The notes: generated from the sequence alone by a model not told the origin. A stretch of DNA of 64,000 nucleotides from Methylobacterium ajmalii (GCF_016613415.1 NZ_JACWCT010000125.1:39664-103663); one strand, 5' to 3'; positions 40,768-49,435 are shown, numbered from the stretch's first letter. Made by a program: numbers and translations.

Positions 40768-41343
40768 ATGGCGGGCAGCGTGAACAAGGTGATCCTGGTG
40801 GGCAATCTCGGGCGCGACCCCGAGACCCGCCGGCTGGCCTCCGGCGATCCGGTGGTGAACCTGCGCCTGGCCACGTCCGAGTCCTGGAAGGACAAGGCGA
40901 GCGGCGAGCGCAAGGAAAAGACCGAGTGGCACTCGGTCGTGATCTACAACGAGAACCTGGCCCGCGTCGCCGAGCAGTACCTGCGCAAGGGCTCGAAGGT
41001 CTACGTCGAAGGCCAGCTCCAGACCCGCAAGTGGCAGGACCAGTCCGGCGTCGAGAAGTACACGACCGAGATCGTGCTGCAGCGCTTCCGCGGCGAGCTG
41101 ACCATCCTGGACGGCCGCGGCGGCGGGGCCGAGGGCGGCATGGGCGAGATGGGCGCCGACGACATGGGCGGCGGCCAGATCAGCCGCGGCGGCGACTACG
41201 GCGGCGGTGGTGGCAACGGTGGCGGCCGCAGCTCCGGCGGGCGCTCGTCGTCCGGCGGCGGTGGCGAGCGGCGCCCCGCCCCCGCATCCGGCGGCGGCAA
41301 CCAGAAGCGCTACGACGACCTGGACGACGACATCCCGTTCTAG
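40768..41343 (+). CDS. ssb: single-stranded DNA-binding protein
   Basis: 191-residue SSB. OB-fold core at about 5-112 (NKVILVGNLGRDPETRRL, TEWHSVVIYNENLARVAEQYLRKGSKVYVEGQL), a Gly/Ser-rich flexible linker and the acidic tip DDDIPF, which recruits repair partners. AGGAG precedes the ATG. Its stop codon TAG is the first three bases of a hairpin repeat. Confidence 0.97.
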   Translation: MAGSVNKVILVGNLGRDPETRRLASGDPVVNLRLATSESWKDKASGERKEKTEWHSVVIYNENLARVAEQYLRKGSKVYVEGQLQTRKWQDQSGVEKYTTEIVLQRFRGELTILDGRGGGAEGGMGEMGADDMGGGQISRGGDYGGGGGNGGGRSSGGRSSSGGGGERRPAPASGGGNQKRYDDLDDDIPF

Positions 41344-41390
41344 AGCACTTTTCGACGAGGCGGATTCAGGCTCGTCGAAAAAATCACCGC
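41341..41390 (+). repeat. copy B of the TAGAGCA hairpin repeat
   Basis: Begins with the ssb stop codon: TAGAGCACTTTTCGACGAG, GCGGATTCAG, then CTCGTCGAAAAAAT. The TTTTCGACGAG and CTCGTCGAAAA arms pair perfectly, and a run of A/T follows, so it may also terminate ssb transcription. Confidence 0.75.
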
Positions 41391-41599
41391 ACGATCGAGA
41401 ACCTGGAGCAGCGTCCGGCCACGACATGGCCGGGCGCTGCGCCGTTCCGGGCAAGGCTCGACAGGGCGACGTCCGTTGAAACAACCAAGAATCAATAATC
41501 TCGGTACAAGCGCAAGCTCTAATACCGAATTAATACTTGTTAAATAATTTGGGAAGACAGTCCTGCGGCGTTTGGATCGAACGACCCGCGGAGACAAGG

Positions 41600-42850
41600 A
41601 TGCGTTTCGAGTCCACGAGACGCCATGCATTCATCGGCGACCGGAGGGGCATCACCACCGTCCTGTTCGGCATCCTGCTGCCGATCCTCATGGTGGGCAT
41701 CGGCGGCAGCATCGAGATCTCGCGCGCGGTCGAGTACAAGCAGAGGCTGATCTCCGCGACCGACCTGAGTTGCCGGCAGGCCGAGGTCTACGTCGAGAGC
41801 CTGAGCGGCCTGAGCATGCCGAGCGGCTACGACGCGACGGTCCAGTCCTACGCCGACAAGAACCGGTCGGAGCGGGGCCTGGCCGCGACCGCCCGGATCA
41901 CCGCGACGCCGACGGTATCCTCCGCGGTGCTCACCACGCCGCCGCTGAGCGTCCGCCCGGGCAACATCCACGTCGTGGCGACCGGCAGCGTCGGGCTGTT
42001 CTTCAAGAAGTTCCTCAACAAGGACAGCGTCGACTTCTCGGTGACGCGCGACTGCAACGTCCAGGCGGCATCCTCGTCCGGCCCGCCGACGATGATGATG
42101 TCCGAGTCTTTCGAGGGCTACGCCTCGCAGCTGGTCGGCGGCTGGGCGGTGTTCGGCACGATGTCGCAGGCGAACTGCGCCAGCTCGATCTGCCAGGGGA
42201 AGTCCTGGGGAACGACGAATGCCGGCGTCGAGGTCGACCAGCTCTCGGCGATCACGACCGGCGACGGCGTCCAGTACGGCAAGTCCTTCGCCGAGCTCGA
42301 CAGCGACTGCAGCAACCAGGTCGGCACCCGCACCACGGCCCAGCAGAACGCCTGCACGCGCGGCAACAACACGACGAACTCGTCGATCAACATGATCTTC
42401 AACCTCGCGGTCGGCACCTACGAGGTCCGCTACGTCTACACGGCGCGCAAGAACGTCGGGGCGTACCAGTACCCGAACGACGCGATCATCTGCTCGAACC
42501 CGAAGGACACCGACGGCCTGACGCGCGACGGCGACGTGGCCAGGAACGCGGCCGGCACGAGCACGGTCGCCCTCGACGGACAGACGCGGCGCATCGAACT
42601 CTGGGTCGAGCCGAAAGCGAGCGGCTACAAGTCGGACGACCAAGCCCTGACCGCCACCACCGATCCGGCCTATGTCAAGCAATACATGGCCGACGTCTGC
42701 ATCTGGTCGAAGACCTGGATCGAGAGGAGCTACAAGTTCAGCGTCACCAAGCAGCAGGATTATCGGATCTCCTGGCGTGCGGCCGGGCTCGACGACAGCT
42801 TCGGCGGGCTGATCGACTATCTGCGCTTCTGCCAGAACTCATGCCCTTGA
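41600..42850 (+). CDS. TadG-like pilus protein with C-terminal lectin-like domain
   Basis: 416 residues. The N-terminus is TadG-like: a basic start, DRRGITTVLFGILLPILMVGIGGSIEISRAVEYKQRL with one membrane helix at about 18-42, then a helical region to about 155. Residues 168-411 look like a galactose-binding-like beta sandwich: ESFEGY...GGW (168-182), GVEVDQ (209-214), FAELDS (230-235), YEVRYVYTARK (274-284) and DDSFGGLIDYLRF (398-410), the pattern of choice-of-anchor/DUF642-type domains. At least ten Cys suggest disulfides. It replaces the vWA or plain TadG C-terminus. GGAG precedes the ATG. Role inferred: surface adhesin associated with Tad-type pili. Confidence 0.75.
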   Translation: MRFESTRRHAFIGDRRGITTVLFGILLPILMVGIGGSIEISRAVEYKQRLISATDLSCRQAEVYVESLSGLSMPSGYDATVQSYADKNRSERGLAATARITATPTVSSAVLTTPPLSVRPGNIHVVATGSVGLFFKKFLNKDSVDFSVTRDCNVQAASSSGPPTMMMSESFEGYASQLVGGWAVFGTMSQANCASSICQGKSWGTTNAGVEVDQLSAITTGDGVQYGKSFAELDSDCSNQVGTRTTAQQNACTRGNNTTNSSINMIFNLAVGTYEVRYVYTARKNVGAYQYPNDAIICSNPKDTDGLTRDGDVARNAAGTSTVALDGQTRRIELWVEPKASGYKSDDQALTATTDPAYVKQYMADVCIWSKTWIERSYKFSVTKQQDYRISWRAAGLDDSFGGLIDYLRFCQNSCP

Positions 42851-42880
42851 CGTGGCCGCCCCGCTTCTCCCGAGCCTGCG

Positions 42881-43330
42881 ATGCCCCACACAGCCAGGAT
42901 GCTGAGATGCCGGTCGGGCGCGACGGCGGTCGAGTTCGCCCTGATCGCCTTTCCGCTGCTGATGCTCGTGCTCGGCTTGCTGCAATTCGTGATCTACTGC
43001 TACCTCCAGCAGACGATCAGCGACGCGCTGTATCAGTCGGCCTCGGAGCCGGAGGCGGAACTCCTGGCCCGGGACAAGCCGGGCTACAAGGCCAAGATCT
43101 GCGCCAGGATCGCCTTCACCCAGAGCTGCCTGAACCAGACCAGCGGCATCACGATCGAGGCGATGAAGCTTCCCGACGTTCCGACGGCGTCGACCGCGAT
43201 CACCGGGACCAGCTTCGACACCGGCGCGAGCCAGGACGTCATCGTGCTGCGCGCGGCGATGGCGGCCCCGCGCCTCGTGCCGCTCGTCCCGCAGCTGGTC
43301 GCGCGGGAATCGGTGGTCTTTCGGCGCTAG
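42881..43330 (+). CDS. TadE-like minor pilin
   Basis: 149 residues with the TadE signature SGATAVEFALIAFPLLMLVLGLLQFVIY: a Gly followed by Glu at +5 and a hydrophobic helix, the prepilin-peptidase recognition pattern of Tad pseudopilins. The rest is a small extracytoplasmic domain. An ATG at 42899 is an alternative start. It is 30 bases after the TadG-like gene; its TAG stop is the start of a hairpin repeat. Confidence 0.85.
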   Translation: MPHTARMLRCRSGATAVEFALIAFPLLMLVLGLLQFVIYCYLQQTISDALYQSASEPEAELLARDKPGYKAKICARIAFTQSCLNQTSGITIEAMKLPDVPTASTAITGTSFDTGASQDVIVLRAAMAAPRLVPLVPQLVARESVVFRR

Positions 43331-43378
43331 AGCATCGTCCGGCGAAGCGGATCCCGGTTCGTCGCGGATCGTGCGGCG
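43328..43378 (+). repeat. copy C of the TAGAGCA hairpin repeat
   Basis: Begins with the tadE-like stop codon: TAGAGCATCGTCCGGCGAA, GCGGATCCCGG, then TTCGTCGCGGATCGTGCGG. CATCGTCCGGCGAA and TTCGTCGCGGATCGTG pair imperfectly. It lies between the second and third Tad-like genes. Confidence 0.7.
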
Positions 43379-43410
43379 ATGTCGATCACCCGGAGCCGCG
43401 CCCGATCGCA

Positions 43411-43974
43411 ATGCGATGGGGCGCGGCCCGGGGAGTTAGGCTACACGGACTGGCGATCGGCCTGTGCGGGTTCGTGCGGGGCAGCCGGGGGACGGCGTCG
43501 GTGGAGTTCGCCGTCATCAGCAGCCTGGCGCTGCTGATGTTCATGGGAACGCACGACATCGTCTTCATGGTCAACACGAAGCGGGACGTCGACCGGGCCT
43601 CGGTGGTGATCGCGCGGGCGATGTCCACCTGCCAGAACTCGAGCTGCATGTCGGACATGATCGACGCCTACATCAAGCGCCGGGCCAACACCTTCGTGCG
43701 CTATCCGAGCGCGACGATCGACATGTTCATGCTCCAGAAGAGCGCCGGGTCCGTCAAGGTCTGCTCGGGCACGCGCACCGCCCTGACGGATGCCGACGTA
43801 CTCGCCTCCGCAGGCAATATCATGCGGGACGGCGACATCGGCGCCGCCGTCATCATCAGCAGCACCTACAATTCCGTGCTGCCGGGATTCGTGAAGACCT
43901 ACATCAGCCCGTCGGGCGTCTCCTACCGCGGCTACGCCATCGACGTGATGACGAACGCGAACGCGGTCTGCTGA
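43411..43974 (+). CDS. third Tad-type minor pilin (TadE/TadF-like)
   Basis: 187 residues. After a 26-residue basic leader comes GTASVEFAVISSLALLMFMGTHDIVFMVNTKRDVDRAS, with Gly27 and Glu32 forming the prepilin cleavage-site pattern (Glu at +5). The C-terminal part (about 65-187) contains paired Cys (CQNSSC) and the strand GVSYRGYAIDVMT. TadF-like by position and pattern. The ATG at 43411 is the first in frame after the repeat. Confidence 0.8.
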   Translation: MRWGAARGVRLHGLAIGLCGFVRGSRGTASVEFAVISSLALLMFMGTHDIVFMVNTKRDVDRASVVIARAMSTCQNSSCMSDMIDAYIKRRANTFVRYPSATIDMFMLQKSAGSVKVCSGTRTALTDADVLASAGNIMRDGDIGAAVIISSTYNSVLPGFVKTYISPSGVSYRGYAIDVMTNANAVC

Positions 43975-44083
43975 CGGGCCCTCCGGACCCGGGGCCCTGC
44001 CGGACGTCGCCCGGGAAAGGTGTCGCCGACGAGTCCCCGGGAACGGGACGGCGGAAACGCCCGCCGGCCCGGAACCCGTGATC

Positions 44084-44113
44084 GGGCGCCCCCGCCTGCC
44101 GCGGCGGGCGCCC
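44084..44113. terminator. GC hairpin between tad genes and malate synthase
   Basis: GGGCGCC...CGCC and GGCGGGCGCCC pair with a small bulge, 110 bases after the third pilin gene and 16 bases before the malate synthase stop. Convergent position suits a shared terminator; no T-tract. Confidence 0.45.
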
Positions 44114-44128
44114 TCCCCTCTCGCGCCT

Positions 44129-46303
44129 TCAGGCCGGCGCGCCCGCGGCCTTGGCCTCGCGGCGCCGGGCGTGCAGCACGTACTCGGTGTAGCCGTTGGG
44201 CTGGATGCGGCCCTTGAACACCAGGTCGCAGGCGGCCTGGAAGGCGGGACCGTCGAAGCCCGGCGCCATCGGACGATAGAGCGGATCGCCGGCATTCTGG
44301 CGGTCCACGACCTTGGCCATGCGCTTCATCGTCTCCATCACCTGCTCTTGCGACACCACGCCGTGGTGCAGCCAGTTGGCGATGTGCTGGGACGAGATCC
44401 GCAGGGTGGCGCGGTCCTCCATGAGGGCCACGTCATGGATGTCCGGCACCTTGGAGCAGCCGACGCCCTGGTCGATCCAGCGCACGACATACCCCAGGAT
44501 GCTCTGGACGTTGTTGTCGATCTCCTGCTGCACGTCGTCGGGGGCGAAGTTCGAGCGGGCGAGCGGGACCTGCAGGATCTCGTCGATCGCCGAGCGCGGC
44601 CGGCGCGCCAGCTCCTGCTGGCGGGCCTTCACGTCGGTCTCGTGGTAGTGCAGCGCGTGGAGCGTGGCGGCGGTCGGCGAGGGCACCCAGGCGGTCGAGG
44701 CGCCGGCCTTCGGGTGGGCGCCCTTCTGCATCAGCATGTCGGCCATCGCGTCGGGCGCCGCCCACATGCCCTTGCCGATCTGCGCCCGGCCGAGCAGGCC
44801 GCAGGCGAGGCCGACATCGACGTTGTTCTCCTCGTAGCCCTTGATCCAGGGCGTGCCCTTCATGTCGTTCTTGCGGATGACCGGGCCGGCCTCCATCGAG
44901 GTGTGGATCTCGTCGCCGGTGCGGTCGAGGAAGCCGGTGTTGATGAACACCACCCGCTCGGAGGCCGCCTTGATGCAGGCGGCGAGGTTGACCGTGGTGC
45001 GGCGCTCCTCGTCCATGATGCCCATCTTGAGCGTGTTGGGCTTCAGGCCCAGCATCGCCTCGACGCGGGTGAACAGCTCGACCGCGAAGGCGACCTCGTC
45101 GGGCCCGTGCATCTTCGGCTTGACGATGTAGACCGAGCCGCGGCGGCTGTTGCGCAGGCCCGTGCTCTTGAGGTCGTGGATCGCGATCAGGGCGGTCACG
45201 GCGGCGTCGAGCATCCCCTCCGGCACCTCGGCGCCGGACTCGTCGAGCACCGCGTCGGTGAACATGTGGTGGCCGACGTTGCGCACCAGCATCAGGGAGC
45301 GGCCCGGCACGCTGACCTCGCCCGCGCCGTCGGGCGCGGTGTAGGTCCGGTCGGGGTTGAGCTTGCGCTCGAAGCGCTTGCCGTCCTTCTCGACCGGCGC
45401 CGCGAGGGTACCGTTCATCAGGCCGAGCCAGTTGCGGTAGACCAGGACCTTGTCGTCGGCATCGACCGCCGCGACCGAATCCTCGAGGTCCATGATCGTC
45501 GAGACCGCGGACTCGACCAGGATGTCGGCGACGCCCGAGGCGTCGAAGCGGCCGATCCGGTGGGTGCGGTCCAGTACGATCTCGACGTGCAGGCCGTTGT
45601 GGCGCAGGAGCAGCGCGTTGGGCGAGCTGGCCCTGCCGCGATAGCCCGCGAAGGCGTCGGGCCGGGCGAGCGGGATGGTGTCGCCGGTGTTCATGTTGCC
45701 GACGAGCTGGCCGCCCTCGACCGCGTAGGTCACCACGTCGGCGTGGCGGCCGCCGGCGAGCGGCACGGTGCGGTCGAGGAAGGCGCGGGCGCGGGCCACG
45801 ACGCGGGCGCCGCGGGTGCGGTTGTAGCCCCCGCCCCGGGTCGCGCCGCCCTCCTCCGACACCGCGTCGGTGCCGTAGAACGCGTCGTAGAGCGAGCCCC
45901 AGCGGGCATTGGCGGCGTTCAGCGCGTAGCGGGCGTTCGAGGTCGGCACCACGAGCTGCGGGCCGGCGATCGCGGCGATCTCGTCGTCGACGTCGTCGGT
46001 GCGCACCTGCACCGGGCCGGGATCGGGCAGGAGGTAGCCGATCTCGGCGAGGAAGGTCTTGTAGGCCGCCTCGTCCACCGGCTTGCCGGCGCGGTCGCGG
46101 TGCCAGGCGTCGATCTTCTCCTGCAGGGCGTCGCGGGTCGCGAGCAGGGCGCGGTTGCGGGGCGCGAGGTCGCGCACGAGGGCCGCGAGCCCGTTCCAGA
46201 ACGCGTCGGGGGCGACCCCCGTGCCCGGCAGGGCCTCCTCGACCACGAAGTCGTGCAGCACCCGGGCGACCGATAGGCCACCGATCGTCTTGCGATCCAT
46301 CAT
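44129..46303 (-). CDS. glcB: malate synthase G
   Basis: 724-residue enzyme joining glyoxylate and acetyl-CoA to malate. Isoform G features are MKGTPWIKGYEENNVDVGLACGLLGRAQIGKGMWAAPDAM, ESAVSTIMDLEDSVAAVDADDK, NVGHHMFTDAV and RRGSVYIVKPKMHGPDEVAFA. Length fits isoform G (about 720) rather than A. Start: GGAGG lies 3 bases before the first of two adjacent ATGs; the second has better spacing. In methylotrophs it also serves C2/glyoxylate metabolism. Stand-alone gene. Confidence 0.96.
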   Translation of the reverse strand: MMDRKTIGGLSVARVLHDFVVEEALPGTGVAPDAFWNGLAALVRDLAPRNRALLATRDALQEKIDAWHRDRAGKPVDEAAYKTFLAEIGYLLPDPGPVQVRTDDVDDEIAAIAGPQLVVPTSNARYALNAANARWGSLYDAFYGTDAVSEEGGATRGGGYNRTRGARVVARARAFLDRTVPLAGGRHADVVTYAVEGGQLVGNMNTGDTIPLARPDAFAGYRGRASSPNALLLRHNGLHVEIVLDRTHRIGRFDASGVADILVESAVSTIMDLEDSVAAVDADDKVLVYRNWLGLMNGTLAAPVEKDGKRFERKLNPDRTYTAPDGAGEVSVPGRSLMLVRNVGHHMFTDAVLDESGAEVPEGMLDAAVTALIAIHDLKSTGLRNSRRGSVYIVKPKMHGPDEVAFAVELFTRVEAMLGLKPNTLKMGIMDEERRTTVNLAACIKAASERVVFINTGFLDRTGDEIHTSMEAGPVIRKNDMKGTPWIKGYEENNVDVGLACGLLGRAQIGKGMWAAPDAMADMLMQKGAHPKAGASTAWVPSPTAATLHALHYHETDVKARQQELARRPRSAIDEILQVPLARSNFAPDDVQQEIDNNVQSILGYVVRWIDQGVGCSKVPDIHDVALMEDRATLRISSQHIANWLHHGVVSQEQVMETMKRMAKVVDRQNAGDPLYRPMAPGFDGPAFQAACDLVFKGRIQPNGYTEYVLHARRREAKAAGAPA

Positions 46304-46593
46304 GTTCCTCCCGCGGGCAACCGCACGTGCCGCGTCCCGGTCCCCCTTAACAGGCGATGGGGATGGCAGAAAGTCGGGGGCCCGCATGAGGGCCTCACAG
46401 CAGGAGCGGCGAATGGGAGCGGCGAAACGGACGGGCCGCGACGGGATGAGACGGGGTGACGAAAACGTAATGCAGGAGGTGAGCGAAAACGCCCCGCTCG
46501 GGCGTTGTCTCCCCGTGACAAACGCCCGTCCCCCTCCCATCTCGTGGGCGCCGGGCCGGGTCCGCCCAACGGCAACCGAAGGAGTACGGCTCC

Positions 46594-47349
46594 ATGAACA
46601 GCGAAGAACGCGACGTCATCAACGGCATATTCCAGCGACTGGAGCAGGCCGCGCAGCAGCCCCGCGATGCCGACGCGGAGCGCTTCATCGCCGACAAGAT
46701 CCGCGCCCAGCCCTACGCCCCCTACGCGATGGCGCAGCTCGTCTACGTGCAGGAGGAGGCGATCAAGAGCCTCAACCAGCAGCTCGAGCAGGCCCGGGCC
46801 GAGGCCCAGCGCGGCGGCCAGGGCGCGAGCCAGGGCGGGGGCGGCGGCTTCTTCTCGAGCATCTTCGGCGGCGGCTCGCGGCCCGAGCCGCAGCAGCAGC
46901 CCCCGCGCGGCGGCGCCTGGGGCAACCAGGGCGGCGGCTACGGCCAGCAACAGCCCGGCTATGGCCAGCAGCAGCCGGGCTACGGCGGTCCCCCGCCCGG
47001 CTACGCGCCCCAGCAGGGCGGCCCCTGGGCCGGCCAGCAGGCGGCACCGCAGCGGGCCGGCGGCGGCTTCCTCGCCACCGCCCTGCCGATGGCGGCGGGC
47101 GCGGCCGGCGGCATGCTGCTCGGCAGCGCGCTGAGCAACGCCTTCGCGGGCGGCCACTCGTCGCTCGGCAGCATGGCGGGCCTCGGCGGCGCCGGCGCGG
47201 CGGGCGGCACCACGATCGAGAACAACTATTTCGGCAACCAGGGCGGCAGCGAGGATTTCGGTGCCCCGCTCGGCGGTGACGATGCCGGCTTCCAGGACGC
47301 CTCGTTCGACGGCGACATGGGCGACGGCGGCAGCGACGACTGGGTCTGA
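46594..47349 (+). CDS. DUF2076 domain protein
   Basis: 251 residues. N-terminal DUF2076 helices (MNSEERDVINGIFQRLEQAA, DADAERFIADKIRAQPYAPYAMAQLVYVQEEAIKSLNQQLEQARAEAQR) are followed by a Gly/Gln/Pro/Tyr-rich low-complexity region with YGQQQPG repeats (about 95-150), a glycine-rich hydrophobic stretch (GGMLLGSALSNAF) and an acidic C-terminus (DMGDGGSDDW). The family is of unknown function, possibly periplasmic. GGAG precedes the ATG and an excellent terminator follows. Confidence 0.88.
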   Translation: MNSEERDVINGIFQRLEQAAQQPRDADAERFIADKIRAQPYAPYAMAQLVYVQEEAIKSLNQQLEQARAEAQRGGQGASQGGGGGFFSSIFGGGSRPEPQQQPPRGGAWGNQGGGYGQQQPGYGQQQPGYGGPPPGYAPQQGGPWAGQQAAPQRAGGGFLATALPMAAGAAGGMLLGSALSNAFAGGHSSLGSMAGLGGAGAAGGTTIENNYFGNQGGSEDFGAPLGGDDAGFQDASFDGDMGDGGSDDWV

Positions 47350-47373
47350 TCGGGCCGCCGCGTCGAACGAGAA

Positions 47374-47409
47374 GGCCCCCGCCGCGTCGCCGCGGCGGGG
47401 GCCTTTTTT
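47374..47409 (+). terminator. strong intrinsic terminator
   Basis: GGCCCCCGCCGCG (47374-47386) pairs perfectly with CGCGGCGGGGGCC (47391-47403) around TCGC, followed by TTTTTT. It ends the DUF2076 transcript. Confidence 0.92.
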
Positions 47410-47435
47410 CGTGCCGTGAGACTATCCCCGCGGCG

Positions 47436-48470
47436 TCAGATCACCATCACGCGGGCGCCGACCGGCACCCGCTCATAGAGGTCGGTCACGTCCTCGTTCA
47501 TCATCCGGATGCAGCCGGACGAGACCGACTGGCCGATCGTGTGGGGCTCGTTGGTGCCGTGGATGCGGTAGAGCGACGAGCCGAGATAGAGCGCGCGGGC
47601 GCCCAGCGGGTTGGCGGGGCCGCCGGCCATGTGGCGCGGCAGGTCGGGGCGGCGGCGCAGCATCTCGGCCGGCGGCGTCCAGTCCGGCCATTCGCGCTTG
47701 GCGCTCACGGTCTTCATGCCCGACCAGGTGAAGCCCGGCCGGCCGACGCCGATGCCGTAGCGCAGGGCCCGGCCGCCGGGCTGGACCAGGTAGAGGAAGC
47801 GCGAGGGCGTATCGATCACGATCGTGCCGGGGCGCTGGCCGCCGTCATAGGCGACCTCCTGGCGCTGGAAGCGCGGATCCATCGCCCGGCCGATCCCCTC
47901 CTCGCGGACCTCCGGCAGCGCGGCCCGGCGGGCGCCGGGCGCCTCGAACGGATCGGGCGCGTAGGCCTGCTGCGGAGCGTAAGACTGCTGCGGCGCGTAG
48001 GCCTGCTGCGGCGCATAAGCCTGCTGCGGCGCATAAGCCTGCTGCGGTGCCTGGGCCCGGACCGGCACAGGATCGCCCGAATGCAGGACGCCCCCGTACT
48101 CGGCCGGCGCATAGCCGACCTGCGCACCCGAGGTGCCGGCGGCGGCGTAGCCCGCCGTGCGGGGATAGGCCGGCCGCTGACCGTAGGCCTCGCCGGCATA
48201 GGCGCCCGGCCGGGTGGCGTAGGCGGCCTGGCCGTAGCCGTAGCCGCGCCCGGGGAGCAGCGTGCCGTCGGGCGCGACCGGGGCGGGGCGCAGCGGGCGG
48301 GCCACGGTGCCCGGGTCCTGGCCGGTCATCAGGTACTCGATGAAGCCGCCGCCGTAGCCGGTCGTCCCCTGCGCCAGGGCCGGGCCGGTCCCGAGCGCCA
48401 CCACGCCCAGCCCCGCCGCGACCGTCCCGGCCAGCACCATCCCGCGCATCACCATCGCAACCCGCCTCAA
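47436..48470 (-). CDS. L,D-transpeptidase (YkuD) with tandem-repeat linker
   Basis: 344-residue periplasmic peptidoglycan cross-linking or lipoprotein-attaching enzyme. Signal peptide 1-33 (GPALA-Q). Catalytic YkuD domain at about 212-344: IHGTNEPHTIG with His304 and SVSSGCIRMMNEDVTDLYERV with nucleophile Cys320. Between them and the signal lies a Tyr/Ala/Pro/Gln-rich linker with five near-identical AYAPQQ units (about 143-172), probably spanning the periplasm. Confidence 0.93.
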   Translation of the reverse strand: MRRVAMVMRGMVLAGTVAAGLGVVALGTGPALAQGTTGYGGGFIEYLMTGQDPGTVARPLRPAPVAPDGTLLPGRGYGYGQAAYATRPGAYAGEAYGQRPAYPRTAGYAAAGTSGAQVGYAPAEYGGVLHSGDPVPVRAQAPQQAYAPQQAYAPQQAYAPQQSYAPQQAYAPDPFEAPGARRAALPEVREEGIGRAMDPRFQRQEVAYDGGQRPGTIVIDTPSRFLYLVQPGGRALRYGIGVGRPGFTWSGMKTVSAKREWPDWTPPAEMLRRRPDLPRHMAGGPANPLGARALYLGSSLYRIHGTNEPHTIGQSVSSGCIRMMNEDVTDLYERVPVGARVMVI

Positions 48471-48715
48471 AGATCCGTCCGACCGATCGCCGTCACTGGC
48501 GACAGGAGAGCGGATCGGCGGGGACCGGGCGGTGAAGGAACGTGGTGAGCGTTTCGCTAAACCCTTGCGTCGAATCGTTAATCCGCCGGCATCGTGAATC
48601 CTTCGTCACCGCCTGCCGCGACGTCGCCGGCATTCAGCAATTCGCAATCAATCCTGGCGAGACTGCACCGCGTGGGCCGTACGATGCGGCCGCGGTTGCA
48701 GGCTCTCTCGGATCC

Positions 48716-49435
48716 ATGAAGAACAAGCGCTTCCGCATCGAGGAAAGTCTCGGCGTTTCCCATGCTCCGGTCGAGGCGTCGCCTCAGCCGAACCCGGCCA
48801 ATGACGACCGGATCTCCGAGATCCTGGCGACGGTCAACGAGCTGAAGCGGCTGACCCAGACCACGACCGGCGACGTGATCGACGCCTGCCGTCGCGAGAT
48901 GGCCGAAGTCTACGGGATGCGCACCGAGCTCGACGTGATGAAGGCCGCCATCGGCCGGACCAAGCACGAGATCGCGGTGCTGCACCGGCAGGACTTCGAC
49001 GGCAAGGGCGTGCGCCGGGCCGCCGGCGAGCTCGACGCCGTGGTCGACGCGACCGAGCGGGCGACCACCACCATCCTGGCGGCCGTCGAGGAGATCGAGA
49101 CCCACGCCTCGGTGCTGCGCTCGACCGGCGGGCTGAAGGACAGCTCCAGCGTCGATGCCATCCTCGACCGCACCGTCGTGCTCTACGAGGCCTGCAACTT
49201 CCAGGACCTGACCGGCCAGCGGATCAGCAAGATCGTCAACGTCCTCAAGTTCGTCGAGGACCACATCGACCGGATGATCGACGCCTGGGGCGGCCTGGAC
49301 GCGTTCAAGGACCTGATCGGCGAGAGCGCCGGCGGCGTCAGCATCGACGACGAGAGCAGCCTCCTCAACGGGCCGAAGCTCGACGAGGATCCGGGCCACG
49401 TCGACCAGACCGACATCGACGCCCTGTTCGATTGA
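48716..49435 (+). CDS. CheZ-like protein phosphatase
   Basis: 239-residue CheZ-family protein, the phosphatase for CheY-P. The catalytic helix YEACNFQDLTGQRISKIVNVL holds Asp164 and Gln168, equal to Asp143/Gln147 of E. coli CheZ. The long central helices (about 30-190) form the expected hairpin, and the C-terminus DQTDIDALFD resembles the CheY-docking peptide. No other chemotaxis genes are in the window. The ATG has a weak ribosome site. Confidence 0.88.
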   Translation: MKNKRFRIEESLGVSHAPVEASPQPNPANDDRISEILATVNELKRLTQTTTGDVIDACRREMAEVYGMRTELDVMKAAIGRTKHEIAVLHRQDFDGKGVRRAAGELDAVVDATERATTTILAAVEEIETHASVLRSTGGLKDSSSVDAILDRTVVLYEACNFQDLTGQRISKIVNVLKFVEDHIDRMIDAWGGLDAFKDLIGESAGGVSIDDESSLLNGPKLDEDPGHVDQTDIDALFD

